A stretch of DNA of 17,933 nucleotides from CAVWDI01 sp046259385 (GTDB lineage: Bacteria > Chloroflexota > Anaerolineae > Anaerolineales > UBA4823). Location: NCBI GenBank assembly GCA_046259385.1, contig JBJYWI010000127.1:1-17933 (forward strand), in the 5' to 3' direction. The translations under genes were made by a program, and so were the position numbers. Below the pieces are notes generated by a model that worked only from the letters and a program-made list of their open reading frames with translations, had not been told where the DNA came from and made no database searches. Positions 7,853 through 14,729 of this stretch are shown here, one piece after another; position 1 is the stretch's first letter; the number at the start of each line of letters is the position of its first letter.

Positions 7853-9388
7853 TCACTCCGCGGTGGTTAATTCAAAATGCTGCCGGAACAAAGGTTCCAA
7901 CACATCATTGAGTTCACAATATCGCTGATAGTTCAAATCATATAAAGCGGCATTCCCGGGAATTGGATCCAGTCGTTCGGCAGTCGAAACCATCGCGCTA
8001 ACAGCTTTGTCCAGGGATGGGAAGAGGTTAATCGCCACAGCAGCAAGCATAGCGTCTCCGAGCGGTGCGGTGTCGCTGTTGCGCAATGTTACTACTGGTA
8101 GTTGGCAGACATCCGCTTTGATCTGGCGCCACAATTGGCTGGCCGCGCCGCCGCCCGTGGAACGCATTTCCTCAGCCTTGATGCCAGTCTGAGCGATCAA
8201 TTCCAGATTGCGCCGCAGCATATAGGCGACGGCTTCGAGCACTGCCCGGGTGAAGTGCGCCTTTTTGTGAAACAGCGTAAAGCCATAGAAAACACCGCGC
8301 GCGTGTGGATTGTATTCAGGGCTGAATGCGCCCGTCAGGTGGGGCAACATCAATAAACCATCACAGCCTGGGGGAACCTCGCTCGCCAAGCGGGTCAGCA
8401 AGTCGTAGACATCTATGCCTTCCTCAACCGCCTGCAGGCGTTCGCTCTCAGCGAAGTTATCTCGAAACCACTGCAGCGCCATCCCCCCGGTGTCACATAC
8501 CGGGACAAATAAATAATGATCTGGGATACTGTGAACGTAGACCGGTACGCGTCCGCTTGGATCGATATCGGGGCGCGGGACGGTGACCTGAATCGTCAAT
8601 GCCCCACCCGTGGTTTCGGATATCATCTCTGATTGTATATTACCCGCGCCGACAGCCCCTGCCGCTTGATCCATCCCGCCCAGGACGACGGGTATTTCCG
8701 GGAGGAGACCGGTTGCCTCGGCAGCCTGGCGGGTCAAAACCCCCGCCACTGATCCGGGTTTGGAAATCGCTGGCAGCCGTTCGGGATCCAAACCGACTGC
8801 CTGCAGTGCTTGGGGCCACCACTGGTTTTCGACAATATCGTATAGGAGTGTGGTGCACGCGATTGCTCCATCGGTCACAAATTGAGCGGTCAGACGATGG
8901 ATGATGAAATCTTGCACCAATAAAAATTTATGAGCCGCTTGAAAGACCTGGGGGCGGTTATCACGCAGCCAGGCGATCTTACAAGCTGTCCAGGTTGGAT
9001 TGATGTCAGGGATACCTGTATGGCGATAAGCCGCGCTGGCAAGCTGCTTGGTGAGTTGATCGGATTCAATATGAGCGCGGTTGTCTAACCAGACCAGGGC
9101 CGGGTGGATGGGATTCCCGTCGATATTTACTGGAATCACCGTCTCGCCTTGACTTGACACACCTATCCCCCCAATTTCTTGAACAACAACATTATCGGAG
9201 GCCAGAGCTTGTTTAATGGCCTTACAGGCAGCGCTCCAGTAGGTTTCGGCATTCAACTCAACGTGATCCACCGTCGGTGTTTGCAGCTCATAATCTTGTC
9301 GCGCAATGCTCAGGCAATGTCCCTCAACGTCAAATATCCCCGCCTTGACTGATGTAGTGCCAATATCAAGACCTAGAAGTAAAGTCAC
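7853..9388 (-). CDS. FGGY-family carbohydrate kinase (xylulokinase-like)
   Basis: This 511-residue kinase of the FGGY family phosphorylates a ketose or polyol with ATP. The N-terminal phosphate loop is GLDIGTTSVKAGIFD (6-20), the catalytic Asp is Asp240 in LGGMDQAAG, and the C-terminal ATP-binding block is STGGGAASQLWRQIKAD near residue 420. Its general look is closest to xylulokinases, but substrate calls in this family are unreliable. The start codon is GTG at 9388, only 2 bases after the aldolase stop codon, so translation is probably coupled. With the isomerase downstream and the aldolase upstream it completes an isomerase-kinase-aldolase trio like those for fucose and rhamnose (ketose 1-phosphate split to dihydroxyacetone phosphate plus an aldehyde). 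Confidence 0.92.
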   Translation of the reverse strand: MTLLLGLDIGTTSVKAGIFDVEGHCLSIARQDYELQTPTVDHVELNAETYWSAACKAIKQALASDNVVVQEIGGIGVSSQGETVIPVNIDGNPIHPALVWLDNRAHIESDQLTKQLASAAYRHTGIPDINPTWTACKIAWLRDNRPQVFQAAHKFLLVQDFIIHRLTAQFVTDGAIACTTLLYDIVENQWWPQALQAVGLDPERLPAISKPGSVAGVLTRQAAEATGLLPEIPVVLGGMDQAAGAVGAGNIQSEMISETTGGALTIQVTVPRPDIDPSGRVPVYVHSIPDHYLFVPVCDTGGMALQWFRDNFAESERLQAVEEGIDVYDLLTRLASEVPPGCDGLLMLPHLTGAFSPEYNPHARGVFYGFTLFHKKAHFTRAVLEAVAYMLRRNLELIAQTGIKAEEMRSTGGGAASQLWRQIKADVCQLPVVTLRNSDTAPLGDAMLAAVAINLFPSLDKAVSAMVSTAERLDPIPGNAALYDLNYQRYCELNDVLEPLFRQHFELTTAE

Positions 9389-9390
9389 TA

Positions 9391-10209
9391 TTAGTCCAAT
9401 CGGAATTTTTTAGCTGCAACGTCGGGCGCAATACCCGCTTTGACAACTTCCTTCAATGCTCCGAGCAAACGCTCCGGATCGCGGGCTTGAACCACGTTGC
9501 GACCAAAAACCACACCGCGCGCGCCATTTTCGACCGCTTCTGCCGCGGCTATCAACGCATCGGTCTCGGTAGGTTTCTTAAGTGCGCCCAGCGCTAGAAT
9601 GGGAATGGGGGTGGCAGCCGCAATCAGGGAAAAACCCTTTCCGGTGTAGAAAGTTTTAATCATGTCTGCACCCAATTCCGCTGCCATGCGACAGCCTATT
9701 GCCACTTCTTCTTGTAAATCCTCTGGTTTAGCGTGGTCTCCACCAATCGGATAAACCTCGCAAATAATGGGGATTCCTGCCAGTTCTTTTTGCTGCACAT
9801 ACTTGGCAAAAAGCTCAACATTATGGGCATCTTCAGCCTGGTCTGGCGTTTTGAGCGTCACACTGCCAATTACAATATCAGCGCCCAATCGAATGGCATC
9901 AAGGGTGTTCAGCAGGTGAACAGAATGTGAATGTTCATACTCCCATGGCGCAACGTAATTCGTCGCCCAATTGAGACGCAGTATCATCGCTGGAGCGCCG
10001 CGGTAGGCAAAGAAATCCGCACAATGGGCAGCCATTCCCGCACTCAGCAAGACGCCGTCTGCCTGCTTGAGATTTTGGATCGCACTGGGGAGGTCTATCA
10101 GACCAGGCAGCGGTCCGAAATACAGGCCGTGGTCAACAGCTACCACTACAATATTCTCGGATTTATTGAATAAACGTGCTAACCGAATTTGCTCACCGGT
10201 GCCGGACAT
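9391..10209 (-). CDS. Class I (Schiff-base) aldolase, DhnA/FbaB/LsrF-like
   Basis: This 272-residue TIM-barrel aldolase belongs to the archaeal-type class I fructose-bisphosphate aldolase family (also LacD and LsrF). Visible markers are VVVAVDHG (Asp26, His27), the Schiff-base Lys185 in ADMIKTFYTG, and the phosphate-binding end GARGVVFGRNVVQ. The ATG at 10209 is chosen because GGGAGGAGG lies directly upstream at proper spacing; an in-frame TTG 15 bases further up is part of that ribosome site. It is the first gene of the minus-strand operon, about 55 bases from a good promoter. It probably cleaves the ketose phosphate made by the following kinase and isomerase, giving dihydroxyacetone phosphate and an aldehyde (inference). 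Alternatives are transaldolase-like or thiolase-like activity, as in LsrF. Confidence 0.9.
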   Translation of the reverse strand: MSGTGEQIRLARLFNKSENIVVVAVDHGLYFGPLPGLIDLPSAIQNLKQADGVLLSAGMAAHCADFFAYRGAPAMILRLNWATNYVAPWEYEHSHSVHLLNTLDAIRLGADIVIGSVTLKTPDQAEDAHNVELFAKYVQQKELAGIPIICEVYPIGGDHAKPEDLQEEVAIGCRMAAELGADMIKTFYTGKGFSLIAAATPIPILALGALKKPTETDALIAAAEAVENGARGVVFGRNVVQARDPERLLGALKEVVKAGIAPDVAAKKFRLD

Positions 10210-10269
10210 AATTCCTCCTCCCAAATCCCTGACAATCCAAATAATATAACGTTTACTTCTTTTTTTTGC

Positions 10270-10298
10270 ATAATATCATTAATAACAGAGATCGTCAA
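10270..10298 (-). promoter_or_regulatory. Sigma-70-type promoter of the catabolic/transport operon
   Basis: Read on the minus strand, TTGACG (10298-10293) and TATTAT (10275-10270) are separated by exactly 17 bases, close to the consensus. Transcription would start near 10263, giving a leader of about 55 bases before the aldolase ATG with its GGGAGGAGG ribosome site. This is the strongest promoter match in the window. Confidence 0.75.
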
Positions 10299-10308
10299 GA
10301 ATATATTC

Positions 10309-10345
10309 ATAACATAAACAGAAGTAATACCGAATATTATGTTAT
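10309..10345. promoter_or_regulatory. Perfect 9-bp inverted repeat, candidate operator
   Basis: ATAACATAA (10309-10317) and TTATGTTAT (10337-10345) are exact reverse complements separated by 19 bases. The right arm overlaps the TATAAT box of the plus-strand promoter. The left arm lies just upstream of the minus-strand -35 box. The position suits a regulator that controls both divergent operons, but no regulator gene is in the window. Confidence 0.5.
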
Positions 10346-10348
10346 AAT
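10340..10348 (+). promoter_or_regulatory. Extended -10 promoter of the GHMP kinase operon
   Basis: TGTTATAAT contains a perfect TATAAT (10343-10348) preceded by TG one base upstream, the extended -10 pattern. No good -35 hexamer is seen 17 bases upstream, which is usual for extended -10 promoters or those needing an activator. The predicted leader is about 100 bases long. Confidence 0.6.
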
Positions 10349-10365
10349 GTTGAAACGCCAGAAAC

Positions 10366-10443
10366 CCTTATTTACTGCTATGCAGGCATGTATAAGGAAA
10401 ATTATCCATTATTCTCTAGGTTTCATCCTCATCAATAAGAGGA
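10366..10443 (+). promoter_or_regulatory. Structured 5' leader with ribosome-site hairpin
   Basis: CCTTAT (10366-10371) pairs with ATAAGG (10392-10397) around an inner CTGC-TAT-GCAG hairpin (10375-10385). Further down, TCCTC (10426-10430) pairs with GAGGA (10439-10443), which includes most of the GGAGG ribosome site at 10441-10445 of the GHMP kinase gene. The leader could therefore limit translation until the hairpin opens. The stems are short and the effect is inferred. Confidence 0.35.
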
Positions 10444-10455
10444 GGCATGGTAAAC

Positions 10456-11430
10456 ATGTCTTTTAACAATAAACGCACGACAGCGCGTGCCCCAGGGCGG
10501 ATATGTTTGCTTGGAGACAATGTTGATTTAATAGAAAAACCAGTTCTTGCTGCTGCGATATCGGCTTTTCTAAGCATTAGCCTGCAACCCCGCAGCGACG
10601 ACCGTATAATCTTGATCGCAGAAGATATCGATTATCAGGAAGAATTCAAACTGGGAGATGAAATGCCCCTGGTATCGCCGCTCAAGTATTTAGAAGCGGT
10701 CTATCAACGTCTCCAGGGTCACATCACAACGGGCTTTGAGGCAACCATCAATTCCAATATTCCTGTCAGCGCAGGGATGTCATCATCCACTGCATTGTGT
10801 ATTGCATTCATTCGTGTTCTGAGCCAGGCTTACGATATCCCCCTCGATACATCTGAAATTGCTGAACTCTCCTATGTCGTAGAGCGTGAAAACCTGAACA
10901 TCGAATGCGGTCGTATGGACCAGTACGCCATCGCTTATGGGGGTGTTACCTACATAGATACCGGACCGACACCAGGCGTCGAAACTATTCCCGTAAGTTC
11001 TCTGCCAATTGTGGTGGCGGATACCCAAGAAGCCCACGATACCCAAGAGCTTCAGCTTTGGCTGCAAGATCGCTTGCGCGCCGGGGATAAGGTGCTTATT
11101 GATTCGCTGCTGAGGGTTGTAGGGTTGGTTGAAGAGGGTAAAGCCGCCTTATTGCGAGGCGACCTTGAAACGCTGGGCGGATTGATGAATCAGCAGCAAA
11201 TCGAAGAAAATATTATGGGGACTTCCACTGCACGGCTGAACGCCTTTTGCAGAACGGCAGTAGAATCAGGAGCCTGGGGGGCGAAACAAATGGGCGCAGG
11301 CGGCGGCGGTTGTGCTATTGCGCTTTGTCCACCTAAAAAGGTAATTTCCATTCAGGCCGCGTTGACAGCCCTGGGCGCCCCGACCTGGACTTATGAAATT
11401 TACCACGATACCAGTAATAGCACGCAGTAA
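10456..11430 (+). CDS. GHMP-family kinase (galactokinase/mevalonate kinase superfamily)
   Basis: This protein of about 324 residues has all GHMP landmarks: an N-terminal block APGRICLLGDNVDL (12-25, comparable to the galactokinase GRxNLIGEH block but clearly different), the ATP loop PVSAGMSSSTA (103-113), a likely catalytic Asp155 in CGRMDQYA, and the C-terminal glycine motif MGAGGGGCAIA (279-289). The family phosphorylates sugars at C1, or other small alcohols, with ATP. Of two ATGs, the one at 10456 is preferred because GGAGG (10441-10445) is 10 bases away; the ATG at 10447 is only 1 base from it. It opens the divergent operon with the TIM-like and YjbQ genes. Substrate unknown; it might phosphorylate the aldehyde released by the aldolase, or a sugar. 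Confidence 0.88.
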   Translation: MSFNNKRTTARAPGRICLLGDNVDLIEKPVLAAAISAFLSISLQPRSDDRIILIAEDIDYQEEFKLGDEMPLVSPLKYLEAVYQRLQGHITTGFEATINSNIPVSAGMSSSTALCIAFIRVLSQAYDIPLDTSEIAELSYVVERENLNIECGRMDQYAIAYGGVTYIDTGPTPGVETIPVSSLPIVVADTQEAHDTQELQLWLQDRLRAGDKVLIDSLLRVVGLVEEGKAALLRGDLETLGGLMNQQQIEENIMGTSTARLNAFCRTAVESGAWGAKQMGAGGGGCAIALCPPKKVISIQAALTALGAPTWTYEIYHDTSNSTQ

Positions 11431-11464
11431 CCTTTCCGGATTTCTTCAGAAAGGTACCCTGTCA

Positions 11465-12172
11465 ATGTACCAAGGATTAAAACTTACACCCCCATTCTTT
11501 GAAATTGGTCCAAAAGCCTACCTGTACGGCGAAGGTGTGCTCAATCTGGCTAAATTCGCCGATGAGCTTTGTGTAAAATACAATGTTCAAATTATCTTTA
11601 CGCCACAATATGTGGATATTCCCCTTCTCGCTCGAGAAACGGAGAATTTACTTATCTTTGCCCAGCACATGGATGCATTAAAGATTGGCCCTGGGATAGG
11701 TTCGGTCCTGCCAGAAGCTATAAAGGCTGCCGGTGCTGTGGGTGTGCTGCTGAACCATGCCGAAAAACCTTTACCAAAGGAAATAATCCAGCGGACAATC
11801 CAAAGAGCGGATGAAGTAGGATTAGCGAGTGCGGTTTGCGCCGGAAGTTTAGAAGAAGTAAAAATTGTTGCGAAGTTTAACCCAAACATCATTTTTGCAG
11901 AACCACCCGAATTGATAGGCGTTGGAAAGCGTGGAGCCGGTGATCAGGAAGCTGTTCAAAAGATCAATGAGCTTGTTAGGGCAATCAACCCGGAAATTCT
12001 CGTTTTGCACGCAGCCGGTATAAGCTGTGGTCGGGATGTTTACGAAATCATCGCTCTGGGTGCGCAGGCAACAGGCTCAACCAGTGGGATTATTAAAGCG
12101 GAAGACCCGTATGCGATGATGGAGGAAATGATCCGGTCTGTTCGAGCAGCTTGGAATAAAACCCACCAATAA
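11465..12172 (+). CDS. Triosephosphate-isomerase-family protein (archaeal-like), altered active site
   Basis: This 235-residue TIM barrel resembles the short archaeal triosephosphate isomerases. It has the TPQYVDI and AQHMD blocks, the electrophile His98 in LLNHAEK, the catalytic base Glu146 in AEPPELIG, and the phosphate-binding region HAAGISCGRDV and GSTSGIIKAEDP. The usual N-x-K motif is replaced by IGPKAY, so the Lys (17) is kept and the Asn has become Gly. That suggests a different aldose/ketose phosphate, such as a tetrose phosphate, rather than housekeeping triosephosphate (inference; TIM paralogues acting on erythrulose phosphate are known). The ATG at 11465 is preferred, with AAGG 10 bases upstream and homology starting there; a longer frame would overlap the GHMP gene. 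It lies 34 bases after the GHMP stop. Confidence 0.85.
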   Translation: MYQGLKLTPPFFEIGPKAYLYGEGVLNLAKFADELCVKYNVQIIFTPQYVDIPLLARETENLLIFAQHMDALKIGPGIGSVLPEAIKAAGAVGVLLNHAEKPLPKEIIQRTIQRADEVGLASAVCAGSLEEVKIVAKFNPNIIFAEPPELIGVGKRGAGDQEAVQKINELVRAINPEILVLHAAGISCGRDVYEIIALGAQATGSTSGIIKAEDPYAMMEEMIRSVRAAWNKTHQ

Positions 12173-12187
12173 AATAGAGAGGTAACC

Positions 12188-12682
12188 ATGACAGATTTTC
12201 ACAGTTTTTTCAAGATCCAATCTGACCGCAGACCCACCTTTCATGATGTCACTGAACAAGTTGGGGAGATCCTAACAAAATCTGGCATAAAAAACGGTAT
12301 CCTGGTCGTATTTTCGCAGCATACTACCTGCAGTGTGCTCATTCAGGAAGCTTCTGATGATGTCAACTACTGGGGGACGGATCTGTTAATGCAGGATTTG
12401 GTGAACGTACTGGAGAAGATCATCCCTACATGCCGAACCGAGGGACAATATTTACACCCCGGACCAGAACATATAATAGCTGCGGAGGGGAGGAATGAAC
12501 TGCCCTCCTGGTCGTTGAATACCGACGCCCATCTCAGGTCTGTAATCTTGGGGCGTTCGGTTACTGTCCCGGTTGAAGATGGCAGCATGGTGCTGGGAGA
12601 GTTTGGACGTATCTACTTCGCTGATTTTGACCAGGTGCGCGCTCGCGAGCGATTCGTACGAGTACAGATTGTGGGTGATTAA
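12188..12682 (+). CDS. YjbQ / UPF0047 family protein, variant
   Basis: This 164-residue protein of the YjbQ family has a beta-barrel-like small-protein fold. Members have been reported with weak thiamine-phosphate-synthase activity but have no settled role. Conserved marks are SQHTTC (43-48), the acidic segment around DDVNYWGTDLL, AAEG (98-101), DAHLRS (113-118), PVEDG (128-132) and GRIYFADFD. In ordinary members the EGN motif is followed after a few residues by AHxKxSLLG; here about 9 extra residues separate them, so it is a subfamily variant. The start ATG has AGAGG 6 bases upstream, and the gene is 15 bases after the TIM-like gene, so it is the third gene of the operon. Association with sugar enzymes suggests a role on a phosphorylated sugar or its by-product (inference). 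Confidence 0.87.
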   Translation: MTDFHSFFKIQSDRRPTFHDVTEQVGEILTKSGIKNGILVVFSQHTTCSVLIQEASDDVNYWGTDLLMQDLVNVLEKIIPTCRTEGQYLHPGPEHIIAAEGRNELPSWSLNTDAHLRSVILGRSVTVPVEDGSMVLGEFGRIYFADFDQVRARERFVRVQIVGD

Positions 12683-13259
12683 TTATCAACTTCGATAGTG
12701 CCTCGACGGATGAGGTAATCTTCGTCATATTAATAGCTTCGCCTGTGTAAATCATCGCAACTCAGGATGAGACATTGGATAAGATGTCCCTTTGAAACAG
12801 AGAAGATCGGCATATCTATTCCCTTCGCCATGAATTCCTCTGTAGGAAGCACTCATGTATGAAAAGATCGACGCCGACTTCGCCATCACACGATATCGGT
12901 GTAGAAGCAGTGGTTAAGATCTAGAAACGACGATTGGTTTCATTCCATCACCCAAGAATACAGATAATTTTCTAGCCCTTGCGGTTTGCGTCAATAAGCC
13001 AGACTTTCCTTAACGCTGATTCTGGCGGAGCCACAGGCCAGGAATGAGCTGGCGAAAATTGCTGGAATGGTGATCACGAATAACCATGCCAGCGCATCAG
13101 ATGGGGTGAAGCGTTATGCCAACTGCTGGTTTAGTGGCGGCTTGGGAAACCCGCCCAACATCAGCGATACGATTCGGTAGGATGTGGGGCAGGATAGAAT
13201 CTTGCCGCTTATGCAAAACAAGGGGGCAAAGTGGTAATATTCCATAAACGGGAGAGCAA
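12683..13259 (+). other. 577-bp stretch without an intact gene, apparent coding debris
   Basis: No intact gene is supported. A plus-strand frame is open from 12998 to 13180 (60 codons, with the segment ELAKIAGMVITNNHASASDG followed by VKRYANCWFSGG). Another frame at about 12855-13015 gives protein-like text (FIPSPKNTDNFLALAVCVNK) interrupted by stops. These look like remnants of decayed genes, but I cannot assign a family. No clear terminator with a U-run follows the YjbQ gene; the best hairpin there has only a 4-bp stem (CCTC/GAGG, 12701-12715). Confidence 0.4.
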
Positions 13260-13970
13260 ATGGCAGGCAAATTAATCACTGAAGAAAGCCTTTCAAATTT
13301 ACCGCAGCCTGTACTCAGATACCTGCAATATACAGGCGTTGCTGGCAAACACCTGATAAAAACCGCGCGTGTGGAGCAGCGCGGTCGTTTCCGCCTGGGC
13401 GTCGATAGAGCCTGGATGGATTTTTCAGCCGAGCAGTTTTACACAACATCCCCGCCAGGTTTCAAGTGGGACGCGAAATTCAAGATCATGGGGCTGCCGG
13501 TCCTGCGCGCCGAAGATTCGTACAAGGACGGTCACGGGCACATGTTCGGCAGACTGGCAGGGTTGAAGACGGTTTTTGACACCAGGGGGCCAGAGCTTGA
13601 TCAGGCTAGCATGCTGCGCTACCTGAACGAGGTGATGTGGTTCCCAACAGCTTACTTAGGAGAAAATATGCGCTGGGAGGCGGTAGACGGCGAGTCAGCG
13701 CGGGTGACGTTCAGCGACCACGGAAGGGAGGTTTCAGCTGAGCTGCGCTTTGACAGCGAAGGGCGTCTGGTGGATTTTAAAGCGAAACGCTACCGGGAAA
13801 CGGGTGGGGAGTTTTCGCTGGATGGTTGGTCCACGCCGATCACAGGTTACGGGGAATATGTAGGCTTAAACCTCCCGGCAGGTGGGGTGGGGGTATGGCA
13901 TCTGCCGGGAGGCGATTTTAGTTATATAGAACTGGAAATTACCAGTGTCGATTACGATTGGAGGGACTGA
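13260..13970 (+). CDS. DUF6544/DUF6920-type protein of unknown function
   Basis: This 236-residue protein starts with the typical LPQPVLRYLQYTGVAGKH block (residues 14-31), then RGRFRLGVDRAWMDFSAEQ, PPGFKWDAKF, RGPELDQASMLRYLNEVMWF, WSTPITGYGEY and a C-terminal LPGGDFSYIELEI block. These are the hallmarks of a family I recall as DUF6544 (the related DUF6920 is possible). No signal peptide or membrane helix is present, although some members have one, so this is the soluble form. The function is unknown. The ATG at 13260 has GGGAG about 6 bases upstream. It stands alone on the plus strand, with decayed sequence before it and a minus-strand gene block after it. Its sequence is visibly more GC-rich than the DNA to its right. 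Confidence 0.85.
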   Translation: MAGKLITEESLSNLPQPVLRYLQYTGVAGKHLIKTARVEQRGRFRLGVDRAWMDFSAEQFYTTSPPGFKWDAKFKIMGLPVLRAEDSYKDGHGHMFGRLAGLKTVFDTRGPELDQASMLRYLNEVMWFPTAYLGENMRWEAVDGESARVTFSDHGREVSAELRFDSEGRLVDFKAKRYRETGGEFSLDGWSTPITGYGEYVGLNLPAGGVGVWHLPGGDFSYIELEITSVDYDWRD

Positions 13971-14297
13971 TCCAGCATATTGATTCAGATCGGAGGCTAG
14001 TGGATGTTTGAATTTTAATAATGGAATTTGCTTTGGAAATTATACGCCGTAGTAACTGCACGCCCAGGGGATTATGGCTGACCGCGCTACAATCAAATTT
14101 TTTCGTTTGTCACAGACTATTGATTTTTTCAAACCGGTAAAACCCTACTCTTTCATACTTGTGAATGCTTTGTGGCTGCAGAATTTATTATAATTTTCCA
14201 CACCTCCTTTTTCACAAACTATTAAAACTGCATTCGTTGACTGCCTAAGAGACAGTTGCTGCGAAAGCAGAAAATAAAAATAGGAAGTAAATTGTAA
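13971..14297. other. 327-bp intergenic region with repeat copy 1
   Basis: It separates the convergent DUF6544-type (+) and STAS (-) genes. It holds the first copy of a direct repeat (14052-14080). Right after it lies a 39-codon frame beginning MADRATIKFFRLSQ (14074-14193), which has AGGGG 3 bases before its ATG; I do not consider this a proven gene. TTGTGAA (14159-14165) and TTCACAA (14211-14217) form a widely spaced inverted repeat, and CTGC-GAAA-GCAG (about 14259-14270) a small tetraloop hairpin. No U-run terminator is obvious. Confidence 0.4.
14052..14080 (+). repeat. Direct repeat copy 1 (partner at 17788-17816)
   Basis: The core CTGCACGCCCAGGGGAT is identical to the copy at 17792-17808. 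The match continues with one mismatch through ATGGCTG (24 of 25 bases), and 3 of the 4 bases before the core also match. Both copies are in the same orientation, about 3.7 kb apart, and bracket the minus-strand accessory block. No transposase or integrase lies between them. Confidence 0.7.
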
Positions 14298-14711
14298 TTA
14301 TCCAAATGATGCGATAGCTGCTTGCTTTTCCGCAAAGATTTCAAAAAATTTTTTCATTCCCGACATTTTGAGTACCTTGTCAACGTTTGGTAGCGGTTTC
14401 AACAGCTTGACATGTTGCTGTACTCCGTGATCGCGAGTGCGATGAATCTCGTGCAGCGCATCCCAGCCATGCTCTGGATCCGGGAGGGATTCCCCGCTCA
14501 TCAATTTTATGATGCTCAACAAGGCAACCAATCCCGCACTGGACATAAAATTGAGATCACTCATATCAATTAGAAAATCCGTAGCGCCCTTTTGATAAGC
14601 GCTTTTTGCTAAATCAATAAACTCCTGGTAGTTAGACCCATCCAAATCACCCCGTATCGCCAGCACAGTAACTAGGACTCTACCTTGAACCTGTTCGATA
14701 GCAAAAGTCAT
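14298..14711 (-). CDS. STAS-domain anti-sigma factor antagonist
   Basis: This 137-residue protein of the SpoIIAA/RsbV type relieves an anti-sigma kinase in a partner-switching module in the cytoplasm. The core motif DMSDLNFMSSAGLVALL (49-65) contains the candidate phosphorylation Ser58; the usual DSSGL reads SSAGL here, so the Asp before the Ser is replaced by Ser. The N-terminal strand VLVTVLAIRGDLDGSNYQEF and the final FFEIFAEKQAAIASFG segment fit the family, with a somewhat longer loop around residues 71-95. The start ATG at 14711 has a strong GAGGAGG 4 bases upstream. It lies 18 bases after the end of a decayed anti-sigma ATPase gene, so its natural partner appears broken here. A complete partner elsewhere in the genome is possible. 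Confidence 0.88.
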   Translation of the reverse strand: MTFAIEQVQGRVLVTVLAIRGDLDGSNYQEFIDLAKSAYQKGATDFLIDMSDLNFMSSAGLVALLSIIKLMSGESLPDPEHGWDALHEIHRTRDHGVQQHVKLLKPLPNVDKVLKMSGMKKFFEIFAEKQAAIASFG

Positions 14712-14729
14712 TTTTCCTCCTCACGTTAA

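Noticed and set aside
6406..9388. Classical L-arabinose operon (araBA)
   Set aside because: There is no ribulose-5-phosphate 4-epimerase, the kinase looks more xylulokinase-like, and an aldolase precedes it.
10210..10224. TTG start of the aldolase 15 bases upstream
   Set aside because: Those codons are the GGGAGGAGG ribosome site of the ATG at 10209.
12998..13180. Functional small gene of 60 codons (or 37 from its ATG)
   Set aside because: It has no ribosome site and no family match, and similar broken frames lie beside it, so debris is more likely.
13097..13348. Minus-strand open frame of 83 codons
   Set aside because: It overlaps the start of the well-supported DUF6544-type gene, has no family resemblance and looks like a chance frame.
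14074..14193. 39-codon gene beginning at the repeat's ATG
   Set aside because: The frame is short, has no homologue I recognise, and the SD-like AGGGG is only 3 bases from the ATG. It is recorded only as part of the repeat observation.
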